A DNA stretch of 64,000 bases from Sporosarcina ureae (GTDB taxonomy: Bacteria; Bacillota; Bacilli; Bacillales_A; Planococcaceae), in assembly GCF_029267015.1 (NCBI RefSeq), contig NZ_JARIEA010000044.1, positions 20,889 to 84,888 of the forward strand, read 5' to 3'. The position numbers and the translations under genes were made by a program. The notes below the pieces were generated by a model, which searched no databases, was not told where the DNA came from, and saw only the letters and a list, made by a program, of their open reading frames with translations. Position 1 is the stretch's first letter. Each line of letters starts with the position of its first letter. Below, piece by piece: positions 28,301 through 36,701 of the stretch.

Positions 28301-28404
28301 CCCGAAATAACAAATAAACGATGCTCTTTTAAATCGCGAAAATCAACCGTTTCTTTATCTTTGTACGGTCCAAATGCCGTCATAGTTAGCGTAATCGGCT
28401 TCAT
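25330..28404 (-). CDS. sbcC: SbcC, nuclease subunit of the SbcCD complex (ATPase)
   Basis: A 1024-residue SMC-like ATPase. Walker A GKTGAGKTT near residue 35, two long coiled-coil arms, the zinc hook CPVCG near residue 510, the signature LSGGEKFNASLCLALGMAD near 915 and Walker B MFIDEGFGALD are all present. With SbcD it forms an ATP-driven nuclease that cuts hairpins and blocked DNA ends. The start overlaps the sbcD stop in an ATGA junction, with GAGGAGGGG upstream. Length is normal for Bacillus SbcC. Confidence 0.96.
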   Translation of the reverse strand: MKPITLTMTAFGPYKDKETVDFRDLKEHRLFVISGKTGAGKTTIFDGICFALYGQASGEDRTDTKALRSQFAEDDVQTTVELTFDIHKRRFRVVRQIPYRKKGNKSDTLGRCELFEEKEEQFIPAVDRQIVTEVNDKIEQLLGFTHAQFSQIMMLPQGEFRKFLTSDTGNKEAIMRKIFKTEPYQKIVERLKVKKEEANAEFLREKQMSDAILHQIPAKLPERDSLLFTELQSEYPNYHQLVSGLQQEHTHHETQSSETHKEYTRLYSVHNEKQKQLHEARVINEQFTKLQQRQNELGSLQAKEQEMKILEQQLQQAEQAARLEDVEQLVKTNQAEWQKKDQSYSEAVTALAAIEEKFVSTQASFEQELAKEPERNEIKEELLTLNQLLPTVSGLATQRQVLESLKKNVKEVEESLLGNKQAYDQQKEMMNVQKNEIKELETSLDQYEQLLEELANTKAIAKQVLSHGQQLATKKELEVQYKIAEQQVKQYTEVYQALENHWIGNQAAILAAALHDGESCPVCGSIEHPKKAGESEGELVSKQQLDTAKLELTHKEQTFLLKQAELQQVQQRIEASEAELHEQQVDLSHDYQKEQNELTEKVSVLRSKRELLKKRKEQQSQSELAMEKLATEIKRLEQQRNESKGELETKQALYEHVLATVPENLQELSALQKQIQSKEATNLQLENAWKSIQQRLQDVTTEKTKWESREDLEKKSLADMKEKLDQSIVSFTQRLKEEGFTSEENYLQVKLPTQKRQAIQQQLQTFAQTLHTLKSTVAELKKSVEGKQPMDMAIMENQVEALKIQYEEAFALYNQSKAWQQAAQDLHKELETSKSKEAELEKTYGKIANLYDIVRGQNQLKISFERYIQIEYLERIIQAANIRLRDLSNGQYELVRSDRQETRGKQSGLGIDVHDAYTGQTRDVKTLSGGEKFNASLCLALGMADVIQSFQGAVRMETMFIDEGFGALDEEAIQKAIDTLIALQQSGRMIGVISHIDEMKEAIPATLQVTKLKEGYSQTKFVLN

Positions 28405-29561
28405 GAGTGCCCCTCCTCTTTCATAACATCCCACAAGACTTCAGCAAATAACTCTTTCGTCTCTTCATCTGCTTCTTCGCCTTGAAGTTCTTTAAAGAAG
28501 GAAGCAAACATTGCTTGGTCATCCTCTTTTTTCTCGACATCTACTGATCCGCCTATTCCATCCAAAGAAGAAACGACTAGTTTACGCTCCACATGCATCG
28601 CATTTGGAAAGACAGATCGAATTTTCTCCATAGGCTGTATAACCGGTACCGTATCTAGCAGTTTGACGTACACATAATCTTCATTATGTTCCATCGCCAC
28701 TATATCCTCCATAGTCCCTTCCACCGTACGCACATCATGCAGTGGAGTAAGTAACCTTTTCTCGACTTCTACTTCGCCATTTTCTTCTAGTTCCACAATC
28801 AGATATCCTTTTTGATGATTCTGTTCAGAAATAGAGTATTTTAATGGTGATCCAGAATAACGAATTGTTTCATTACCTACAAAATGTGCCTGATGCAAAT
28901 GACCAAGCGCTGTATAATGAAACGGCTCAAATAAATCAGAAGATACGTATTCAGCACCGCCAATAGATAATGGACGTTCGGCATCACTTGTGTTTTCCTC
29001 TTTCTCGCCATGTTTTGTGATGAACGCATGTCCAACTAAAACATGCCGAGCGTCTTTATCCATTGATTGCTCGATACGTTCAATAATCTTTTTCATTGCT
29101 TGCTGATGAGTAGATACCTTATCATCTTCAAACAAATAACTGACTACTGATGGATCCGCGTATGGTATTAAATGAAAATAGACGTCGCCATATTGGTCTT
29201 GCAGTTTTACCGGAGACAAATGAGTGGATAATTCTCCTGTTATGTACAATCCTTGATCTTTCATAAAAGTACTACCGAAATGAAGTCGGCTTGGACTATC
29301 GTGATTTCCTGCAATTGCGATGACAGGTGTTTTTAGATCAATAACAATCTCTTGTAGAACTTCATTCAACAAACCTACCGCCTCTGTTGGTGGAATCGCA
29401 CGATCGTAAAGGTCACCAGCAATAACCACTACATCTGGTCGTTCTTTCTTAATCTCTTCTATAAAAGCTTGTAAAATAAAGCGCTGATCCTCTGTCATAT
29501 AAACCCCTTGCACGAGTTTTCCAAGATGCCAGTCTGCCGTATGGAATATCTTCAAATCCAT
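28401..29561 (-). CDS. sbcD: SbcD, exonuclease subunit
   Basis: A 386-residue Mre11-type metallophosphoesterase. Metal-binding motifs appear in order: HTADWHLG (7-14), AGDLYDRAIPP near 48, AGNHDSPS near 85, GHAFI near 177 and GHLHQAHF near 218. It is the nuclease partner of SbcC. GAGAGGGGA precedes the ATG. First gene of the sbcDC operon. Confidence 0.96.
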   Translation of the reverse strand: MDLKIFHTADWHLGKLVQGVYMTEDQRFILQAFIEEIKKERPDVVVIAGDLYDRAIPPTEAVGLLNEVLQEIVIDLKTPVIAIAGNHDSPSRLHFGSTFMKDQGLYITGELSTHLSPVKLQDQYGDVYFHLIPYADPSVVSYLFEDDKVSTHQQAMKKIIERIEQSMDKDARHVLVGHAFITKHGEKEENTSDAERPLSIGGAEYVSSDLFEPFHYTALGHLHQAHFVGNETIRYSGSPLKYSISEQNHQKGYLIVELEENGEVEVEKRLLTPLHDVRTVEGTMEDIVAMEHNEDYVYVKLLDTVPVIQPMEKIRSVFPNAMHVERKLVVSSLDGIGGSVDVEKKEDDQAMFASFFKELQGEEADEETKELFAEVLWDVMKEEGHS

Positions 29562-29660
29562 TCCCCTCTCTTCATATATAAAATTGGAGACAGGAAGAAT
29601 AGTGTAGCAGCGGATCTGTATAGAACATCCTAATCTGCTACACTTATTCTTCTGTCTAAT

Positions 29661-30389
29661 TTACTTATTTTTTACTGCTTTATCAGCTTCATTTAACACT
29701 TCACCAATTTTTCTTTCATTGATGACCAAGTCTGCATAGCGATCCATCTCAGTAGGTTCCATATTCACAATGACCAACTTCGCGCCTTGCTCTTTTGCTA
29801 TCAGTGGAAATTGATTTGCTGGAGTTACAGTCAACGATGACCCGAGTACGATGAACAAATCTGCTCTCTCACTTTCAAAAACTGATTGAATAAATGCTTC
29901 TTCAGGCAACATCTCTCCAAATAACACAACGGACGGTCGTAATTTTCCGCCACAGTCGCAGTAAAATTCATCATGCGCGTACCGTTCATTGTCGTACACT
30001 TTACCACATGTTTCACAATGTACATTACGAAGTGTTCCGTGAAGTTCCATGACATTTTTTGATCCCGCCATCGTGTGGAATCCGTCGACGTTTTGTGTAA
30101 TGATGCCGTTGATTAGTCCTTGCTTTTCCCATTTAGCCAATATCTCATGACCAGCATGTGGCCCCGTTTCTTTCGCAGCAATGACACGTTGCTTGTAGAA
30201 CTGTAGAAACTGTTCAAATTGCTCATTTAAAGCGGTTGTACTTGCCACTTTCGCAGGATCTTCAGTTTCCCACATGCCCGTTTTAGCGGAACGAAAATCA
30301 GGTAATCCACTTTCTGTTGACATTCCTGCTCCTGTATAGACGATAGTACGTTTCGATACTTGTAATAAATCTCCCAGCACTGTCCTCAT
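29661..30389 (-). CDS. srtN: Sir2-family NAD-dependent protein deacylase
   Basis: A 242-residue sirtuin that removes acyl groups from lysines using NAD. The NAD-binding GAGMSTESGLPDFRS lies near residue 20, the catalytic histidine follows TQNVDGFH and the HGT block near 122, and the zinc site is CETC...FYCDCGG. The ATG at 30389 has its binding site almost touching; a GTG three codons later, after AAAGGATGAGG, is a good alternative start. The symbol follows the single B. subtilis sirtuin. Protein deacylation fits with acetate metabolism but no link is shown here. Confidence 0.9.
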   Translation of the reverse strand: MRTVLGDLLQVSKRTIVYTGAGMSTESGLPDFRSAKTGMWETEDPAKVASTTALNEQFEQFLQFYKQRVIAAKETGPHAGHEILAKWEKQGLINGIITQNVDGFHTMAGSKNVMELHGTLRNVHCETCGKVYDNERYAHDEFYCDCGGKLRPSVVLFGEMLPEEAFIQSVFESERADLFIVLGSSLTVTPANQFPLIAKEQGAKLVIVNMEPTEMDRYADLVINERKIGEVLNEADKAVKNK

Positions 30390-30469
30390 CCTTTCAACTA
30401 GCGAAATTATGTTCTATCTATTATAGTAGCATATCCTGTTTGACTGATAATTACCAAATGATACGAAAA

Positions 30470-30501
30470 TAGAAAAGCGGATATCCCAAATGGATACCCG
30501 C
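30470..30501 (-). terminator. terminator of the sulfonate-type ABC operon
   Basis: On the minus strand, GCGGGTATCC pairs with GGATATCCGC with one mismatch, then TTTTCT follows, six bases past the stop. Confidence 0.85.
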
Positions 30502-30507
30502 AAAGTA

Positions 30508-31512
30508 TTATTGTGCTGTGATTTTTTTTATTGCTTCCAGATCAATCAATCCGTCAATTACATTGCTCTTAATATAATCTGCTTCCTGACTAATATCAGC
30601 CATTTCTTGCAATACATCTTCATTTACTTCGGTTGTGACGACAATACGACTAAAAGCTGCTTCAAGTTCATCACTATTTAATTCTTTGCCCGTCAGATCT
30701 TTTATATGCTTCACAACTAACGCTTGTGCTTCCTCTGGCTCGTCTCGAACAAACTGAACTGCTTTTGCGTGAGCTGTTAAATAAGAATTTACTAGTTTTT
30801 CATTTCCTAAGAATGCATCACTAGTGGCAACTACTGTATTCGTAGACTCTTTACCCCAAGCAAAGTCCTCCCAGTCCAAAATCAATTTCCCACCTGCTTG
30901 ATTTTGTAAGATATACCCCCAAGGTTCTTGAGTTGCTGCTCCATCAACTGAATCTTGGATGAATAAAGTCGCTGTATCCGCGGGTGCTGCCGCGAAGAAT
31001 TCAACTGATCCACCATTCGCTTTTGCTTTTAAATCTACGTCTTTCAATGCTTTACGTAACATTACGTCTTGTGTACTTCCGATTACTGGTATAGCGATAC
31101 GCTTTCCATCAAGATCTGCCAATTCATTAATGTCACTTTTGTCGTCTGCTACTAATACCGCACCACCATTTACTGCACCAGATACAATATGGTATTTGGG
31201 ATCTTTAACGAAATAGTTGATAACAGGTCCTGGTCCAACAGTTCCGATATCAATCGAGTTAGAAGCCATTGCTTCCATGAATAGTCCACCGTTACTTACA
31301 GTCTTCGTTGTGATTTTAATATCCTCGCCGAATTCTTCCGCAAAATAATTTTTTTCTAGTCCAATGATCGTTGCGATATGCGTCAAGTTCGGGAAGTATC
31401 CAATCTTTACTTCACTTTTATCCGCGCTACCTGCGTCTGTTTTTCCGCATCCTGATAAGATCCCTACAATAGCAAATACCGAAAGTAGTCCACCCAATAA
31501 TTTCTTATTCAT
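30508..31512 (-). CDS. ABC transporter substrate-binding lipoprotein, SsuA/TauA-like
   Basis: A 334-residue lipoprotein with signal peptide and lipobox LSGC (cysteine at about residue 22). The mature part is an NMT1/SsuA-type periplasmic-binding fold (EVKIGYFPNLTHIATIIGL near 34 and FVRDEPEEAQALVVKHI near 260). It captures a sulfonate or related sulfur/nitrogen compound for the permease and ATPase encoded upstream. AAAGGGGAA precedes the ATG. Third gene of the ABC operon. The exact substrate is not readable; taurine or alkanesulfonate are the family norms. Confidence 0.85.
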   Translation of the reverse strand: MNKKLLGGLLSVFAIVGILSGCGKTDAGSADKSEVKIGYFPNLTHIATIIGLEKNYFAEEFGEDIKITTKTVSNGGLFMEAMASNSIDIGTVGPGPVINYFVKDPKYHIVSGAVNGGAVLVADDKSDINELADLDGKRIAIPVIGSTQDVMLRKALKDVDLKAKANGGSVEFFAAAPADTATLFIQDSVDGAATQEPWGYILQNQAGGKLILDWEDFAWGKESTNTVVATSDAFLGNEKLVNSYLTAHAKAVQFVRDEPEEAQALVVKHIKDLTGKELNSDELEAAFSRIVVTTEVNEDVLQEMADISQEADYIKSNVIDGLIDLEAIKKITAQ

Positions 31513-31539
31513 ATTCTTTTCCCCTTTTCTTAGAGCGAG

Positions 31540-32295
31540 TTACGCCCGAATTCCCCATTTTCTCTCTACACTGCGTTCCAAACGTAAGAATAATACATTA
31601 TCCATAATCGTTCCGATCACACCGATGATGATCATGACCGAAATTACTAAATCCATTTGGCCAAGTGCGCGTCCTGCTTCCAGTAGTTGACCGAGACCGA
31701 CGCTTGCACCTAGCAATTCTCCAGCCATGAGCGCTCTCCAAGAGAAAGCCCATGCGATACGTAAACCAGAAATCAATTGCGGTACAGATGCGGGCAAAAT
31801 TACCGTCCGCAAAAAGTGAAGCCCGCTAGAACCTAATGATTTTGCTACGCGCTGATATAACACCGGTACGTTTTTGAACCCGCTCGTTGCATTGACAATC
31901 ATTGTCCAAGTTGCCCCTAATGTAACGATAAATAAAATAGCAAAATCATTAAGGCCAAACCATATGATGGCAAGCGGGAACCAGACGATACTCGGAATGG
32001 ACTGTAATGCTGTCACAAGAAATCCAAGTGTGTCTTCCACGATTTTGTAGCGCCAGATCAGATAGCCAAGCACTAGCCCTAGTATAGAAGCAATCGTGAA
32101 ACCGATTAGTAATCTACTGAGGCTTGCACCGATTGCAGTCAAAATTTGTCCGGAGATGAGTCCTGAAATCAAAGTCGACATAACTTGCGTGAAGCTCGGA
32201 AACATAAAATCGGGTAAATCCGATAGTCTAGATGTGACTTCCCATATCGCCACTAGTATCCCGAGAAACACTATTCGTCTTAAAGCTGTAGTCAT
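31540..32295 (-). CDS. ABC transporter permease, SsuC-like
   Basis: A 251-residue permease with about six hydrophobic segments and the EAA-loop block RVAKSLGSSGLHFLRTVILPA near 160-180, typical of the SsuC/TauC group. AAGGAGGAG precedes both a GTG (32298) and the ATG I use. It overlaps the end of the ATPase gene by about 68 bases, so the genes are translationally linked. Confidence 0.85.
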   Translation of the reverse strand: MTTALRRIVFLGILVAIWEVTSRLSDLPDFMFPSFTQVMSTLISGLISGQILTAIGASLSRLLIGFTIASILGLVLGYLIWRYKIVEDTLGFLVTALQSIPSIVWFPLAIIWFGLNDFAILFIVTLGATWTMIVNATSGFKNVPVLYQRVAKSLGSSGLHFLRTVILPASVPQLISGLRIAWAFSWRALMAGELLGASVGLGQLLEAGRALGQMDLVISVMIIIGVIGTIMDNVLFLRLERSVERKWGIRA

Positions 32296-33070
32296 CACCC
32301 ATCTCCTCCTTCAACACCTTCTCTATTTCTTCTTGCAGTTCAGCTAAAATTTGTTTTTCTAGTTGCAACGTCACATCACTAGGCATGACACCGTCTTTGG
32401 AATCTTTGGAGAGGAAAGTCGCTTTGATTTTTCCGGGACGTGTCGCAAACACGACAATCTTTTGCGAAAGCAATACAGCTTCCCGGATATTATGTGTAAT
32501 GAAGAGAACCGTTACTTTCGTTTTTCTCCAAATATCCAATAACTCTTTATGAAGTACCATGCGTGTCTGTTCATCTAGTGCCGCGAATGGTTCATCCATC
32601 AATAGAATGTCTGGTTCCATCACAAGTGCGCGAGCAATGGATACACGCTGCTTCATTCCTCCAGATAGTTGATGCGGATAGGAATCGATATAATTACCTA
32701 AGTGGACCATTTTCAACATCTCAATAGCTTTTTGTTCCGCTTCTTTCTTCGGCATTTTCTTTAGAAGCAACCCATATGTAACATTGTCTAGTACTGTCAA
32801 CCAAGGAAATAATCCTGCTTCTTGAAAGACAACTACGCGGTCGGAGCCAGAACCTTTAATTTCTTTTCCATCAATACTAATTTTCCCTTGATCAGCTTTT
32901 TCCAGCCCTGCAATCAAATACAACATAGTGGATTTCCCGCAACCTGACGGACCTACAATGGAAACAAACTGTCCCTTTTCTATTTCAAGATTGATATTAT
33001 CCAATACCTTGACCGTTCCCTTGTCTTTATGGGGAAAGCTCTTTTCAATGCCTTGAATTTCTAAATACAT
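32228..33070 (-). CDS. ABC transporter ATP-binding protein, SsuB-like
   Basis: A 280-residue ATPase. Walker A GPSGCGKST near residue 41, signature LSGGMKQRVSIARAL near 134, Walker B DILLMDEPFAALD near 156 and the switch histidine in LFITHNI near 193 are all present. GAGGGGGAA precedes the ATG. First gene of the three-gene importer. A sigma-A promoter lies upstream at 33138-33167. The C-terminal tail, long and lysine/glutamate-rich, overlaps the permease gene. Confidence 0.9.
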   Translation of the reverse strand: MYLEIQGIEKSFPHKDKGTVKVLDNINLEIEKGQFVSIVGPSGCGKSTMLYLIAGLEKADQGKISIDGKEIKGSGSDRVVVFQEAGLFPWLTVLDNVTYGLLLKKMPKKEAEQKAIEMLKMVHLGNYIDSYPHQLSGGMKQRVSIARALVMEPDILLMDEPFAALDEQTRMVLHKELLDIWRKTKVTVLFITHNIREAVLLSQKIVVFATRPGKIKATFLSKDSKDGVMPSDVTLQLEKQILAELQEEIEKVLKEEMGDDYSFKTNSVSRDTSGDMGSHI

Positions 33071-33137
33071 GTTGATTCCCCCTCATCAGCATTTTCCACG
33101 TTTTAATCCCTACTAACTTTATATGTTTTGTATATAT

Positions 33138-33167
33138 ATAATCTACCATTCCTATTGGATTTGTCAA
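33138..33167 (-). promoter_or_regulatory. sigma-A promoter of the sulfonate-type ABC operon
   Basis: A consensus TTGACA (33162-33167) with a -10 candidate at 33138-33145 (TAGATTAT region) on the minus strand, spacing 16-18. The spacer holds CCAATAGGAAT, which resembles cysteine-regulator (CymR) targets in Bacilli, but I cannot confirm it. Confidence 0.55.
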
Positions 33168-33262
33168 TACTATTTAAAATTATTTTTTCAATCTATTTAA
33201 AAAATATAGATGTACATCAGTAGATATAGCTGTTCACTACTTTACATTGCTAATATATGAAA

Positions 33263-33294
33263 TAAAAAACCTCCACCCGATGTAGGTAGAGGTT
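33263..33294 (-). terminator. terminator of the cysteine synthase gene
   Basis: CCTCTACC and GGGTGGAGG arms followed by T6 on the minus strand, 15 bases past the stop. Confidence 0.8.
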
Positions 33295-33308
33295 AAATAC
33301 GCTAGTAG

Positions 33309-34235
33309 TTATTGGAATAAATCACTCGATAAATATCTTTCGCCGGAATCCGGTGCAATACAAACAACTGTATCTTCTGGTGTTAATCGCTTAGCCACTT
33401 GCAATGCTGCATACAAAGATGCACCACCTGACGGCCCAAGTAACACACCTTCTTGTCTCGCAAATTGTCTGACTGTATTATATGCATCGTCATCTTCAAT
33501 ACGGAAAATTTCGTCGTATACAGTAGTATTTAATATAGAAGGAATAAATCCTGGACTTGTACCTACTAGTTTATGTTTTCCAGGTTTACCACCCGATAAT
33601 ACGGGTGATCCTGCGGGTTCCACTACATGGACGGTAATCGAAGGGTCATGTTGCTTCAATGATTCACCTGTCCCCGTTACCGTACCGCCCGTTCCTGAAG
33701 TACAGACAAAAGCCGTTAATTTACGATCGATTGATTGAATTGCATCGATAATTTCCACAGCGGTTGTATGTCGATGACTGTCTGGATTGGCTTCATTTTC
33801 AAACTGCATAGGAATGAAACTATTTTCGATTGACGCTGAAATTTCATTTGCTTTAGCAATCGCACCCGGCATACGTTCTGCGCTAGGTGTCAGTACAACC
33901 TTGGCCCCGTATGCTTTCATTAAGTTAATACGTTCAATTGTAGAATTGTCCGGCATGACAAAAATTGCAGGATATCCTTTTGCAGCAGCATTCATGGCCA
34001 GTCCGATTCCCGTATTCCCTGATGTCGGCTCGATAATCGTAGTACCGGGTTTCAGCACACCATTCTTTTCGGCTTCTACTAACATTTGATAAGCTGCACG
34101 ATCTTTTACACTTCGGCTCGGATTGAAGTACTCCAGTTTTACATATACAGTAGCACCTGTAGTTTCGCCGAGCGTCCGTACTTTTACTAGCGGAGTATCT
34201 CCAATTAATTCCGCCATATTATTGAATACTTTCAT
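33309..34235 (-). CDS. cysK: cysteine synthase (O-acetylserine sulfhydrylase)-like
   Basis: A 308-residue PLP enzyme of the cysteine synthase family. The PLP lysine is in SRSVKDRAA near residue 42, the substrate loop is TSGNTGIGLA near 70, the phosphate cup is GTGGTVTG near 175 and the late serine motif is LGPSGGASL. I start at MKVFNNMAEL, six bases after AGTAGGTG; a GTG three codons upstream is less likely. Position beside the sulfonate-type importer suggests sulfide released from organosulfur is fixed here. A cystathionine or O-phosphoserine-type variant cannot be excluded. Confidence 0.85.
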   Translation of the reverse strand: MKVFNNMAELIGDTPLVKVRTLGETTGATVYVKLEYFNPSRSVKDRAAYQMLVEAEKNGVLKPGTTIIEPTSGNTGIGLAMNAAAKGYPAIFVMPDNSTIERINLMKAYGAKVVLTPSAERMPGAIAKANEISASIENSFIPMQFENEANPDSHRHTTAVEIIDAIQSIDRKLTAFVCTSGTGGTVTGTGESLKQHDPSITVHVVEPAGSPVLSGGKPGKHKLVGTSPGFIPSILNTTVYDEIFRIEDDDAYNTVRQFARQEGVLLGPSGGASLYAALQVAKRLTPEDTVVCIAPDSGERYLSSDLFQ

Positions 34236-34277
34236 TTCGTACACCTACTTTTCATGATGATCAAACTAGTAATCTAA

Positions 34278-35489
34278 TTATGAAGCTGATGTAATCTTTT
34301 GATCACGTGGTAAAGCTAAACCAACTAAACCAATGAACGGCAAGAACGACGTGATAATCATCGTTTGATAGATTCCAATATAGTCGATAAGACTTCCTAT
34401 GGCAACAGCACCAATAGCTCCCATTCCAAAAGCTAAGCCTACGGTTAATCCGGCCATCGTACCAATCTTCGAAGGTACGAGCTCTTGCGCATAGATGACA
34501 GTAACCGAAAAACTAAGCATGATAAAGAATCCAATGGTTAGTAGTAGTAATATGATTCCCCACACAGGAGCATATGGGAGTAATAAACTTAGCGGCAATG
34601 GTACGACAAGCGACAGGACAATCACTTTTTTTCGTCCCATACGATCTGCCATCGGTCCACCGAAAAACGTTCCGACAGCACCTAGAGCCAAGAATAGAAA
34701 AATATACAACTGACCATGTTGGATCGTCATGCCATAGTTTTCGATCAGATAGAAAATATAGAAGCTCGTAATATTTGTTACATAGAATGAACGCGCAAAT
34801 ATGATGATCATTAATAATGTCAACGCAATGACAACTTGTCTCTTAGTCAGATTTTCCATCGTCGTTAATAGTGCTTTCTTCCGCTTACCTAAACGTTCTT
34901 CATCGAGCTGCTTCTTATACCAGATGGAAATACGGGATAGTAAGGCAATTCCTGCTGCAGCTACTAAAACGAAAACCGCTGCTCCTATTTGGCCTAGAGG
35001 GACGAGAACAAATGCACTAATTAACGGTGCAAGTGCCTGGCCCGTGTTACCTCCTACTTGATAGATAGACTGTGAAAGCCCACGCTTGTCTCCTGCAGCC
35101 AAAAACGATACACGAGAACCTTCTGGATGAAAAATTGCTGATCCTAACCCGAGCAACATAACGGAAAGAATAATCAGCCAATAACTTGGTGCCAATGCTA
35201 ACCCCGCTATTCCAATCATTGAAAATGTCATACCTATCGGCAAGGCAAACGGCTTCGGCTTACGATCACTTAGATATCCTACAACCGGTTGAAGTAAAGA
35301 AGCTACGATGTTCAGTGCAAATACAATGAAACCTAATTGTTTATAACTAAATTGAAATTCCTTTTCCAAAATCGGCAACATCGCTGGAATCACTGCCTGC
35401 AGTGTGTCGTTGAATAAATGACATACTGCAATCGCGATCATGATTGGAAATACCGGATTCGCTACGGCAGTCTGTGGAGATTTATTCAT
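34278..35489 (-). CDS. MFS transporter, fosmidomycin-resistance (Fsr)-like
   Basis: A 403-residue 12-segment MFS protein. The start HLFNDTLQAVIPAMLP and the FHPEGSRVSF block are typical of the Fsr group, which exports fosmidomycin and possibly natural metabolites. The gene ends 43 bases before the cysteine synthase gene on the same strand. The native substrate is unknown; the context hints at sulfur metabolism but that is inference. A GAGGGTATG start is used. Confidence 0.82.
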   Translation of the reverse strand: MNKSPQTAVANPVFPIMIAIAVCHLFNDTLQAVIPAMLPILEKEFQFSYKQLGFIVFALNIVASLLQPVVGYLSDRKPKPFALPIGMTFSMIGIAGLALAPSYWLIILSVMLLGLGSAIFHPEGSRVSFLAAGDKRGLSQSIYQVGGNTGQALAPLISAFVLVPLGQIGAAVFVLVAAAGIALLSRISIWYKKQLDEERLGKRKKALLTTMENLTKRQVVIALTLLMIIIFARSFYVTNITSFYIFYLIENYGMTIQHGQLYIFLFLALGAVGTFFGGPMADRMGRKKVIVLSLVVPLPLSLLLPYAPVWGIILLLLTIGFFIMLSFSVTVIYAQELVPSKIGTMAGLTVGLAFGMGAIGAVAIGSLIDYIGIYQTMIITSFLPFIGLVGLALPRDQKITSAS

Positions 35490-35522
35490 ACCCTCTGGTC
35501 ACACCTTATCTAGTTGTCTATT

Positions 35523-36002
35523 TTACTTCGTGAATGTAGCAGGCATGACGACCCCTACTACTTCTCCAGTGGCACATAGTTCATCGCCTGCGAAAATTTC
35601 TACTGCAACCTTCCACTTCTTCGGGTGAATTTCCGTGACGTTCCCAACAGCCTTTAATACTACTCCTTGTGGTGTCGGCTTACTATATGTAATCTGCAAG
35701 GAAGCTGTCACAAAGCGTGGAGGAACAGATCCATCGCCTGGCTCATGACCATTTTTTCGGTGTAATGCGAGCGCGCAAGACCCCGTACCATGGCAATCCA
35801 AAAACGAAGCTAGAAATCCTCCATACACAAATCCTGGTATTGCAGTATATTTTTCTGGCGGTAATGAATAGGTAGCCGTTTGATTGCCTTCCCAACCTGT
35901 TCGGAAATGATTTCCTTCCTCATTGAGACTCCCACACCCATAACACCATGAAAAATCATCCGCATAATCGTCCTGGACTGCATGTGTAACATATTCTTTC
36001 AT
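35523..36002 (-). CDS. hotdog-fold thioesterase, PaaI-like
   Basis: A 159-residue single hotdog-domain protein. The family pattern YGGFLASFLDCHGTGSCALAL near residue 68 carries the helix aspartate. An N-terminal WCYGCG block with two cysteines is like many PaaI relatives. It probably hydrolyses an acyl-CoA thioester; substrate unknown. GGGAGG precedes the ATG. It is 33 bases upstream of the MFS gene on the same strand and may be co-transcribed with it. Confidence 0.8.
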   Translation of the reverse strand: MKEYVTHAVQDDYADDFSWCYGCGSLNEEGNHFRTGWEGNQTATYSLPPEKYTAIPGFVYGGFLASFLDCHGTGSCALALHRKNGHEPGDGSVPPRFVTASLQITYSKPTPQGVVLKAVGNVTEIHPKKWKVAVEIFAGDELCATGEVVGVVMPATFTK

Positions 36003-36168
36003 AGTTAGTACCTCCCTTTCAGATGAGTCTCTCCATTATACATTCCGAATATTGAAATATCGAGCTAAAACGAAATAACTATCATTACACTGATAGTTAT
36101 GTGCGTATCTTCACTACTACATTCATATACTAGTGAGAAACGTTATTTTGTGGAAGGAGGGAATTCTA

Positions 36169-36621
36169 ATGAAAATACGTGGTGTGATATTGGCACTGCT
36201 AGTGGCTGGAGGATTTTATGTCATGATTCAGACAATTGATGAAGCTTCCTCCCATCCTTTTGAGCGATTACAAGACCAACAGCTGAATGGTTTAAATCCT
36301 TATTCTTCAATTACTTTTCGGCAACCTGGCTCTCACGCACGACATGCCGTTACTTGGAAAGTAGACGAAGCTGAAGAAATAGACCGATTGCTTTCATTTC
36401 TCCAAGCATATGATTACGAGCGAATAGATCCCGATACATTGCAATTGTTTGACGATCAATCGTTCTTCACAATTGATTTGCAAGATGAAACTGGAAATCG
36501 AATGACCATTTTAATTGAAGAAGGAGTTTTAATCCATAATGACCGCCTATACTACCAAGTTGTCAATGGTCCTATGCAAGTCGATTGGCTAATGGATTTT
36601 ATCATTTCCAACAAACCATAA
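36169..36621 (+). CDS. membrane-anchored protein of unknown function
   Basis: A 150-residue protein with one N-terminal hydrophobic segment (GVILALLVAGGFYVMI) and no cysteine for lipidation, so it is a signal anchor or is cleaved. The rest is acidic and hydrophilic, with a compact alpha/beta look (TWKVDEAEEIDRLLSFLQAY). I start at MKIRGVIL, with AAGGAGGG upstream; the frame is open 12 codons earlier. I do not recognise a domain. It lies 80 bases upstream of pepF, which has its own likely promoter. Confidence 0.65.
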   Translation: MKIRGVILALLVAGGFYVMIQTIDEASSHPFERLQDQQLNGLNPYSSITFRQPGSHARHAVTWKVDEAEEIDRLLSFLQAYDYERIDPDTLQLFDDQSFFTIDLQDETGNRMTILIEEGVLIHNDRLYYQVVNGPMQVDWLMDFIISNKP

Positions 36622-36623
36622 CT

Positions 36624-36653
36624 TTGTACTCTGAACATTCATTGTATTATACT
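36624..36653 (+). promoter_or_regulatory. candidate sigma-A promoter of pepF
   Basis: TTGTAC and TATACT separated by 18 bases, about 50 bases before the pepF start. Confidence 0.45.
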
Positions 36654-36701
36654 AGTAATTAATTCGGCAACCGAATAATCGATTTGAAGGAGAGATTCAC
36701 A

